A stretch of 8,016 nucleotides of DNA, from NCBI GenBank assembly GCA_031404455.1, contig JANNHP010000213.1, positions 1 to 8,016 of the forward strand, given 5' to 3'. The notes beneath the pieces are model-generated. The model was not told where the DNA came from. It searched no databases and saw only the letters and a list, made by a program, of their open reading frames with translations. Numbering within the stretch: position 1 is the stretch's first letter; each line of letters opens with the position of its first letter. The position numbers were made by a program, and so were the translations under genes. The stretch is from JANNHP01 sp031404455. Its GTDB lineage: Bacteria; Planctomycetota; JAJSAM01; JAJVHW01. This document shows, in pieces, positions 1 to 5,239 of the stretch.

Positions 1-198
1 AATCGCTGCGCGTCGAAACGCGCAACACGCGCCGCCGAAGACGCCGACCCCGCGCCGCTCCCTGTGCGTATGCGTCGCTCCACCGCTTCACGCGCGAGCG
101 CCGCGTAAGTTGACGGCGATGACCCATGGGTCGCCCCTACAACGACATCACGCCAATCCAACCTGTCACGCCTTGTTGGCCCGTGCCGCCGGAACCCG
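1..198. other. Intergenic or edge region downstream of fbp, no supported gene
   Basis: This stretch lies 3' of the fbp stop codon and reaches the left edge. A plus-strand frame open from base 1 ends at TAA 106-108 (35 codons), and a minus-strand frame starting with ATG at 127-125 stays open to the edge (42 codons, very Arg-rich, with AGGGG six bases upstream). Both use third-position A/T more often than the three real genes and encode low-complexity basic peptides, so neither is called. A perfect 12-bp palindrome (GACCCATGGGTC) sits at 121-132. It could form only a short stem and is not followed by a T-run in either direction, so I do not call a terminator. Confidence 0.5.
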
Positions 199-1191
199 TC
201 AGCCCGCGAGCGCCTTGCGCGCGGACTCGACGTCCACCTTGCTGCCGATGAAGAGCGGCGTGCGCTCGTGGAGCGACTTCGCGGTCTTCGTGAGGATGCG
301 CTGCGCACCGTCGTGCGCGGCGCCGCCGGCGCGCTCGGCGAGGAGCGCCAGGGGCTTGGCCTCGTACATGAGCCGGAGCTTGCCCTCGGGCTTCTCGACC
401 TCGCCGGGATACATGAAGATTCCGCCCTTCAGCAGAGTGCGGTGGAAGTCGGCGATGAGCGACCCGACGTAGCGGGCCGATCGCTCGCCGCCCTCGATCT
501 TCCCCTCGCGGAAGCCGCGGACGAGGCTCGTCGTCTTCTCGTCCCAGAACGGCGTCCGCGACTCGTTGACGCTGTACGTCTTCCCGCGCTCGGGCATGCG
601 AAGGTCGGGGTGGGTGAGGAAGAACTCGCCGACGCCCGGCGACAGCGTGAAGCCCTGCACCTCGGAGTCTCCCGCGACGAGCACGAGCATCGTCGAGGCT
701 CCGTACATCACGTATCCGGCGGCGACCTGCTCGCTGCCGGCGCGCAGGAGCTCCGTCATGCGGCCGCGGTCGGCCGGGCGCCGGCGGTAGATGCCGAAAA
801 TGGTGCCGACGTTGATGTTGACGTCGAGGTTCGAGCTGCCGTCGAGCGGGTCGTAGAAGACCGTGTAGCGCGCGCTCTCCCAGTCCTCGGTCACGCGCGA
901 GGGCTTTTCGCGCTCCTCGGAGACGAGCGTGCAGACGAGTCCCGAGTGCGACATCGCCTCGCAGAAGAGCTCGTCGGCGACGACGTCGAGCTTCGCCTGC
1001 TCCTCGCCCTGCACGTTCGTCGTGCCGGCGTGGCCGGTCAGGCCCGCGAGCGGCGCCGAAGCCACCTGATACGCGATCGTCCGCGCCGCGAGCGCCACGT
1101 GCGTGAGGAGCGTCGAGAGCTCGCCGCGCGCCCCCGGGTGCTCTCGCTGCTGCCTCAAGACCCACGCCGTGAACGTCGTGCCGAGCTTCAT
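199..1191 (-). CDS. fbp: Class I fructose-1,6-bisphosphatase
   Basis: This enzyme hydrolyses fructose 1,6-bisphosphate to fructose 6-phosphate and phosphate in the cytoplasm, a committed step of gluconeogenesis and, where present, the Calvin cycle. The 330-residue product is the usual length (E. coli Fbp is about 332) and is colinear with the family from end to end. Visible motifs are NVQGEEQAKLD (59-69), SEE (91-93), the metal and phosphate signature DPLDGSSNLDVN (114-125), QVAAGYVMYG (155-164), GKTYSVNE (203-210), RYVGSLIADFHRTLLKGG (240-257) and GKLRLMYE (270-277). Likely metal ligands are Glu92/93, Asp114, Asp117 and Glu277. Likely sugar-phosphate contacts are Asn209, Arg240/Tyr241, Tyr261 and Lys271. 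The ATG at 1191 is chosen because GGAGGG lies four bases upstream and MKLGTTFTAW matches the family N-terminus. The frame stays open far upstream, antisense to the next gene, but that part has no family similarity. In the AMP-site loop (ARGELS, 21-26) the position of pig Thr27 appears to be Arg22, while Glu24 and Tyr109 are kept. Nothing looks broken. It is transcribed divergently from the repeat-protein gene. Confidence 0.97.
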   Translation of the reverse strand: MKLGTTFTAWVLRQQREHPGARGELSTLLTHVALAARTIAYQVASAPLAGLTGHAGTTNVQGEEQAKLDVVADELFCEAMSHSGLVCTLVSEEREKPSRVTEDWESARYTVFYDPLDGSSNLDVNINVGTIFGIYRRRPADRGRMTELLRAGSEQVAAGYVMYGASTMLVLVAGDSEVQGFTLSPGVGEFFLTHPDLRMPERGKTYSVNESRTPFWDEKTTSLVRGFREGKIEGGERSARYVGSLIADFHRTLLKGGIFMYPGEVEKPEGKLRLMYEAKPLALLAERAGGAAHDGAQRILTKTAKSLHERTPLFIGSKVDVESARKALAG

Positions 1192-1195
1192 CGAA

Positions 1196-1201
1196 CCCTC
1201 C
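1196..1201 (-). promoter_or_regulatory. Ribosome binding site of fbp
   Basis: On the minus strand GGAGGG lies four bases (TTCG) before the ATG at 1191. It is a strong Shine-Dalgarno match, and it decides the start within a frame that is otherwise open for about 2.7 kb upstream. Confidence 0.8.
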
Positions 1202-1267
1202 GGTCCCCGAGTCTCACGCCGGCGGCCGGGTTTGACGAGCCTCGCGCGACCGCGGCGGAAGTTCGTC

Positions 1268-1320
1268 GTCCCGGGGAATCGGCGCGGCATGCGAAGCTCT
1301 GCGCGGCGTCCAACCGGGAC
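1268..1320. repeat. Inverted repeat abutting the ribosome binding site
   Basis: GTCCCGG at 1268-1274 is exactly complementary to CCGGGAC at 1314-1320, with a 39-base loop. The loop itself carries a 7-bp direct repeat, GCGCGGC, at 1282-1288 and 1301-1307. The right arm ends directly against the Shine-Dalgarno sequence of the downstream gene, so an RNA stem here could affect translation. In such GC-rich DNA a 7-bp inverted match may well be chance. Confidence 0.25.
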
Positions 1321-1327
1321 GGGAGGA
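1321..1327 (+). promoter_or_regulatory. Ribosome binding site of the repeat-protein gene
   Basis: GGGAGGA lies five bases (TTCGC) before the ATG at 1333. It marks this ATG as the start in a frame that is open from well upstream across the antisense of fbp. Confidence 0.85.
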
Positions 1328-1332
1328 TTCGC

Positions 1333-4300
1333 ATGGCCAGTCAGGGACGAACGCTTCTCATCCTCGGCGGCGTGCTCGTCGCGGCGGTCGCGGCGGTGGC
1401 GTGGATGGCGATGTCGTCCGAGTCGGGCGACACGCCCGCCGACGACCCCGGCGTCGCCGCCGCGGACGCCGGCGCCGCGGGCGCGCCGAAGCACGCCGTT
1501 GCGGCGGTCGCGCGGGCGCGCAAGGCCGGCAACGCGGGGATCCTTGGCGAGATCCGCCGCACCGCGGGCAAGGCGCCCGTCGCGAACCAGGAGGTCCTTC
1601 TCACTCCCGAGCGCGGCGACGCCTTCACGACGACGACCGACGCCGAGGGCGCCTTCCTCTTCGACAAGATCCCGCACGGCGGCCCGTACGAGCTCTCCGC
1701 CGCGGCGAAGAGCTGCGGCACGATCCGCATCCCCGGCATCGCCCTCGACCGCAACGAGCAGCGCAACGTCGGCACGCTCTTCCTCGATCCGGCGGTGAGG
1801 CTCACGGTGCGCGTCCGGACGTACGGCGACGAGCCGATCGAGGGCGCGGTCGTCGAGGCCTTCCCCATCCAGCAGGTCGTGAACTGGGACTGGTCGAAGG
1901 CGCTCGCGCAGATCGGGCAGGCGCCGGTGTCGGTGGCGCGCGCCTCGACGGACGCCGCGGGCCTTGCCGTCTTCCCCGAGACGGCCGTGGGAACCTGGAC
2001 GTTCGTCGCGAGGAAGGACGGCTTCGCGCCGGGCGGCGCGCGCAGCGTCTCCGTGCGCTCGGGCGAGGAGCCGAAGCCCGCGACCATCCACCTCGCGAAG
2101 GGCCACCCGCTCGACGGCCGCGTGCTCGGGCCCGACCGCGCGCCCGTCGCCGGAGCGCTCGTCATGGCCGGCGCCACGAACTCCGCGTGGGACTTCGGCT
2201 CGGCGCCGCTGCGCGCGCGCGTCACCGCCGATGCCGAGGGGCGCTATGCGTTCGCGGCGCTCGAACCGGGCGAGTCGCAGATCTGGGTCGCGCGGCCGGG
2301 CGGGATCCCGGCGCCCGCCGTCACCGTGCGCGTGCCGCTCGTGCCGCACTACGACATCGTGCTGAAGGGCGGCGGCGCGCTCGCGGGGCTCGTCACCGAG
2401 AAGGAGACCGGCAAGCCGATCGAGGGGGCGAGCGTCCGGGTGACGAGCTGGGAGTCGGGAGGCATGCGCGGCGGCGAGGCCGTCACCGACGCCGCGGGCA
2501 AGTACGACCTCGAGATGACGGCCGGCGCGATCAACCGGATCGTCGTGGAGAAGGAGGGCCTGATCCAGGTGCCCGACGAGTCGCGGCCCGGGATGAACCG
2601 CGCGGCTGTCCTCACAGAGGGCGGCACGGTGACGAAGAACCTCCAGATGCGCCACGGCGCGCGGCTCACGGGCACGGTGAAGGGACCCGCGGGCCCTCTC
2701 GCCGGCGTGCGCGTCGCCGCGGCGCGCGGATCGCCGACCGAGGGCGCGACGCAGAAGTACGCGACCTCCGGCGCGGACGGCCGCTACGAGTTCCCGGCGA
2801 TCGACAAGGGGAGCGTGCTCGTGCTCGCGACGAAGGAGGGCCACTACCTCCCCGGCACGCCCGAGAACTGGTGGCAGGCGGCGCAGAACGCCGAGGCGTC
2901 GAAGGAGATGAAGGTCGAGATCCCCGAGACCGGCGAGGCGACGAAGGACCTCGAGATGAAGGCGGGCAGCGTCGTTGAAGGTGTCGTGCTCGGCCCCGAC
3001 GGCGCGCCGCTCGCGGGCGCGCGCGTCTCGGGACAGGGCGCGCCGCAGACGCCGCCCACGGCCGCGGACGGGAAGTTCCGTCTCGAAGGCGTGTCGCCCG
3101 GTCCCACCGTGCGCATCTGGTGCTCGAAGGACGGCTACACCTCGGCCACGAACCCGCCGGTCGTCGTCGTCGCCGCAGAGCCGACGACGAACGTCACGCT
3201 GCGCATGATGACGCAGGCGCGCGTCCGCGGCACCGTGACGACCGCGTCGGGCGCGCCGCTCTCCGACGCGCGCGTGCTCCTTGCGCGCAAGAACGCGGGC
3301 CAGGACAACCCGTGGGAAGAGACGAACCGGTGGCAGACGGCGATCCGCGTGCCCGTCAAGTCCGACGGCACGTTCGACGCGCCGATGCCGTTCGGCCCGC
3401 CGGGAATCCTCCTCGTCCGCGCGGTCTCGCTCGACCAGTCGCAGGCCGACGCGCCGCCTCTCGAGATCGTAGAGGGCCGCGAGAGCTACGACGTCACGTT
3501 GTCGCTCGCCGACGGCGCGGACCTCGCGGGCGTGGTGGTGTCGAAGATCGGCGGCGCGCCGGTCGCGGGCGCCGACGTCTCGATCTCGCCGGCCCGCGTC
3601 GCGACGGGCGGGATGATGTACTCGATGTCCGGCCAGCAGAGCCCGGTCTGGGCCGTGACCGACGCGGCGGGAGCGTTCCGCGTGCCGCATCTCGCGCCCG
3701 GCTCGTACGACCTGCGCGTCGCCGCGACGGGGTTCGTCGTCGCGCAGGCGAAGGCGGATCTCGCCCTCGGCAAGCCGGTCACGATCGAGATGTCTCCCGA
3801 GCTGACGATCGAGGGCACGGTCGCGTACGCGGACGGCCGCGGGGTCGAAGGCGCGGAGGTGCACGTGACCGGCGGCGCCCAGCAGCAGGTGTTCTCAGGG
3901 ATGATCGAGCAGCCGCAGGCGGCCGTCACCGACGCGAAGGGCGACTTCCGCGCAAAGGGCATCGCCGAGGGGAAGTACACGCTCAGCGTGCAGACCCCGT
4001 GGGGCGGCGACCTCAACATCCGCCAGAAGCGCGTGGAGGGGATCGCGGCGGGAACGACCGGCGTGCAGATCGTCGTCGAGCCGGGCGGGGTCATCGCGGG
4101 ACGCGTCGTCGATTCGCAGCGGCGTCCGATCTCGACCGCGTGGGTCTCGGCGAACCCGATGCCGAAGGCGGGCGCCGCGATGCACGGCGAGGAGTGGAAG
4201 AGCGCCCAGACGAAGGCCGACGGAACCTTCACGCTCACGGGTCTCGCAGAAGGGCCGTATCACCTGCAGGTCCAGGCACAGATGGACGGCGCGAGCTACC

Positions 4301-5145
4301 GGCCGCTCGACATGAACGACGTCGCCGTCGGCGCGAAGGACGTCGAGATCGTCCTGGAGAACGGTCTCTCGATCACGGGCGTCGTGGTGGACGAGCGCGG
4401 CAGCCCCGTCTCCCAGCTCTCGCTCCAGGTCGTCCCCGTCGATCCCCAGTCGCCGAACGTCCAGCAGTCGAGCGGCTGGACCGACCACGAGGGCAAGTTC
4501 ACGGCGGGCGGACTCCTTGCGGGGAGCTACCGAATCGAAGTCGCGCAGTGGGGCGGACCGAACCAGGGCTACGTGATCGACCCGCCGCTCACCGCGGCTG
4601 CGGGGACGACCGGGCTCAGGATCGTCGTCTCGAAGGGGATCAGCATCACGGGCTCCGTCCTCGACGACGCGGGGCGCGCGGTCGACAACGTCTCCGTCCA
4701 CGCCTCGTCGAAGAAGGGCGGGCACCGTCCGGGCCAGACGAAGTCCGACGGCACGTTCGAGATCGCGGGGCTCCAGGCGGGCGAGACGTACACGGTGCAG
4801 GCGCAGGCGCAGGGCCGCGTCAACGCGCAGGCGGACGAAGTCGTCGCCGGGTCGAAGGACTTGCGCCTCGTGCTCGCGAAGGGGCTCGAGTGCACGGGAC
4901 GGCTCACGGACGCCGCAGGCAAGGCGATGGCGGCGACGTGGATCTCGTTCGCGCACTCCGACGGAAAGCACAGCCAGTGGACGCAGACCGATGCCGACGG
5001 GAAGTTCACGGCGGGCGGTCTCCTCGAGGGGACGCACGAGGCGAAGATCTACGTGCAGAAGGCCGACAACACGGGCGGCGACTGGAAACAGGCGGGTTCG
5101 GTGAAGGCGGGCGACCGCGACGTGGAGCTCCGGCTGACGCAGTGA
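1333..5145 (+). CDS. Membrane-anchored protein with about 13 tandem carboxypeptidase-regulatory-like (Ig-fold) modules
   Basis: The 1270-residue protein starts with one hydrophobic helix (residues 8-27) after a short N-terminus with a single Arg. An acidic, Ala/Gly-rich linker (about 29-56) follows, which suggests N-in topology with the bulk outside the cytoplasm. The helix could also be a cleaved signal peptide; no clean cleavage site decides this. The rest is a continuous array of modules of about 80-100 residues of the CarboxypepD_reg / transthyretin-like beta-sandwich type. Approximate starts are 67, 154, 258, 348, 443, 545, 629, 729, 823, 919, 1012, 1103 and 1185. Each repeats the pattern G-x-V-x(4)-G-x-P-(x2)-GA-x-V, then T-D-x-x-G-x-F, then G-x-Y-x-L-x-V. 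No catalytic domain is visible, and no carboxypeptidase is attached. Only three Cys occur (128, 597, 1187), so disulfide cross-bracing is unlikely. A structural, stalk-like or binding role in the envelope is inferred; the ligand is unknown. The start is fixed by GGGAGGA at 1321. The next gene begins 28 bases downstream, probably in the same operon. Confidence 0.9.
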   Translation: MASQGRTLLILGGVLVAAVAAVAWMAMSSESGDTPADDPGVAAADAGAAGAPKHAVAAVARARKAGNAGILGEIRRTAGKAPVANQEVLLTPERGDAFTTTTDAEGAFLFDKIPHGGPYELSAAAKSCGTIRIPGIALDRNEQRNVGTLFLDPAVRLTVRVRTYGDEPIEGAVVEAFPIQQVVNWDWSKALAQIGQAPVSVARASTDAAGLAVFPETAVGTWTFVARKDGFAPGGARSVSVRSGEEPKPATIHLAKGHPLDGRVLGPDRAPVAGALVMAGATNSAWDFGSAPLRARVTADAEGRYAFAALEPGESQIWVARPGGIPAPAVTVRVPLVPHYDIVLKGGGALAGLVTEKETGKPIEGASVRVTSWESGGMRGGEAVTDAAGKYDLEMTAGAINRIVVEKEGLIQVPDESRPGMNRAAVLTEGGTVTKNLQMRHGARLTGTVKGPAGPLAGVRVAAARGSPTEGATQKYATSGADGRYEFPAIDKGSVLVLATKEGHYLPGTPENWWQAAQNAEASKEMKVEIPETGEATKDLEMKAGSVVEGVVLGPDGAPLAGARVSGQGAPQTPPTAADGKFRLEGVSPGPTVRIWCSKDGYTSATNPPVVVVAAEPTTNVTLRMMTQARVRGTVTTASGAPLSDARVLLARKNAGQDNPWEETNRWQTAIRVPVKSDGTFDAPMPFGPPGILLVRAVSLDQSQADAPPLEIVEGRESYDVTLSLADGADLAGVVVSKIGGAPVAGADVSISPARVATGGMMYSMSGQQSPVWAVTDAAGAFRVPHLAPGSYDLRVAATGFVVAQAKADLALGKPVTIEMSPELTIEGTVAYADGRGVEGAEVHVTGGAQQQVFSGMIEQPQAAVTDAKGDFRAKGIAEGKYTLSVQTPWGGDLNIRQKRVEGIAAGTTGVQIVVEPGGVIAGRVVDSQRRPISTAWVSANPMPKAGAAMHGEEWKSAQTKADGTFTLTGLAEGPYHLQVQAQMDGASYRPLDMNDVAVGAKDVEIVLENGLSITGVVVDERGSPVSQLSLQVVPVDPQSPNVQQSSGWTDHEGKFTAGGLLAGSYRIEVAQWGGPNQGYVIDPPLTAAAGTTGLRIVVSKGISITGSVLDDAGRAVDNVSVHASSKKGGHRPGQTKSDGTFEIAGLQAGETYTVQAQAQGRVNAQADEVVAGSKDLRLVLAKGLECTGRLTDAAGKAMAATWISFAHSDGKHSQWTQTDADGKFTAGGLLEGTHEAKIYVQKADNTGGDWKQAGSVKAGDRDVELRLTQ
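1354..1413 (+). other. N-terminal transmembrane helix or signal anchor of the repeat protein
   Basis: Residues 8-27 form an unbroken hydrophobic stretch (LLILGGVLVAAVAAVAWMAM) followed at once by the acidic segment ESGDTPADD. This is typical of a single-pass anchor whose C-terminal side faces outward. The coding DNA contains two exact 9-bp units (GTCGCGGCG) at 1378-1395 that encode Val-Ala-Ala, a small in-frame microrepeat inside the helix. Confidence 0.75.
3358..3377 (+). repeat. Exact 20-bp repeat, copy 1 (module 7)
   Basis: These 20 bases, encoding K-S-D-G-T-F plus two bases, are identical to 4741-4760 in module 12 of the same gene. The codons are identical as well as the amino acids. Either the two modules share recent exchange or duplication, or strong codon bias at a conserved motif makes the match by convergence. 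Confidence 0.6.
4495..4511 (+). repeat. Exact 17-bp repeat, copy 1 (module 11)
   Basis: These bases encode K-F-T-A-G-G and match 5002-5018 in module 13 exactly. The protein context is also alike (KFTAGGLLAG against KFTAGGLLEG), making modules 11 and 13 the closest-looking pair at this strand. Confidence 0.6.
4741..4760 (+). repeat. Exact 20-bp repeat, copy 2 (module 12)
   Basis: This is the second copy of the sequence at 3358-3377, in the same reading frame and at the same place in the module (K-S-D-G-T-F). The flanking DNA differs, so the identity is a short patch. Confidence 0.6.
5002..5018 (+). repeat. Exact 17-bp repeat, copy 2 (module 13)
   Basis: This is the second copy of 4495-4511, in frame and at the equivalent strand of the last module. 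Confidence 0.6.
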
Positions 5146-5162
5146 TCCCTGCGGGCCCGTGC

Positions 5163-5168
5163 GGCGGA
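5163..5168 (+). promoter_or_regulatory. Weak ribosome binding site of the TPR-CHAT lipoprotein gene
   Basis: GGCGGA is one mismatch from GGAGGA and ends five bases before the ATG at 5174, the same spacing as in the gene upstream. It favours 5174 (or the adjacent in-frame ATG at 5177) over the in-frame ATG at 5195, which has no purine-rich leader. Confidence 0.45.
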
Positions 5169-5173
5169 CGTGG

Positions 5174-5239
5174 ATGATGTGCGCCCCAACCCGCATGCGA
5201 CGCGCGATCCTCCTCGTCCCCTTCCTCCTCGCCGCCTGC
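5174..5239 (+). other. Lipoprotein signal peptide with lipobox
   Basis: With the start at 5174, residues 1-22 give an Arg-bearing n-region (R7, R9, R10), a short hydrophobic core (AILLVPFLL) and the lipobox LAAC, with Cys22 as the predicted lipidated residue. Gly follows at +2. A Pro/Ala-rich linker (about 25-43) comes next, as in many lipoproteins that need a flexible tether. Starting at 5195 would leave a signal of only 14 residues before the Cys, which is short for the family. Confidence 0.75.

Larger units (their letters stand above)
1192..1332. promoter_or_regulatory. Divergent intergenic control region (fbp / repeat protein)
   Basis: These 141 bases separate two divergently transcribed start codons, so the promoters of both genes should lie here or overlap the gene starts. 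I could not identify a convincing -35/-10 pair on either strand. TTGACG at 1232-1237 (plus) resembles a -35 box, but GCGGAA at the expected -10 position does not fit. The region is GC-rich with one slightly T-rich point near 1231. It also holds an inverted repeat at 1268-1320 and the two ribosome binding sites. The promoter role is inferred from gene arrangement, not from motifs. Confidence 0.5.
1531..5136 (+). repeat. Protein-level tandem repeat array, about 13 modules
   Basis: Residues 67-1268 divide into about 13 successive modules. Recurring anchors make the phase easy to see: TDAEGAF (102), TDAAGLA (206), ADAEGRY (299), TDAAGKY (385), GADGRY (480), AADGKF (577), KSDGTF (676), TDAAGAF (776), TDAKGDF (866), KADGTF (961), TDHEGKF (1050), KSDGTF (1137) and TDADGKF (1219). 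The modules are strongly diverged from one another, apart from short identical DNA patches, so the array is old overall. Module ends are approximate, because loops differ in length; modules 5 and 7 carry longer insertions (about 505-540 and 651-675). Confidence 0.85.

Noticed and set aside
1..127. Arg-rich minus-strand partial frame with AGGGG six bases before its ATG
   Set aside because: There are only 42 codons before the edge, third positions are less GC-biased than in the real genes, and there is no recognisable motif. Upstream sequence would be needed.
121..132. 12-bp perfect palindrome as an fbp terminator
   Set aside because: The palindrome allows only a 4-bp stem with a 4-base loop, and no T-run follows on the minus strand.
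110..472. 120-codon plus-strand frame near the left edge
   Set aside because: It is mostly antisense to the conserved C-terminal part of fbp and has no coding signature.
1232..1260. TTGACG-like -35 promoter box on the plus strand
   Set aside because: No -10-like hexamer occurs at a suitable spacing, so it is probably chance.
1401..2978. 525-codon and similar plus-strand frames inside the repeat gene (also 3120-5177)
   Set aside because: They are Arg/Gly/Asp-rich shadows in another frame of a gene with clear repeated modules and its own ribosome binding site.
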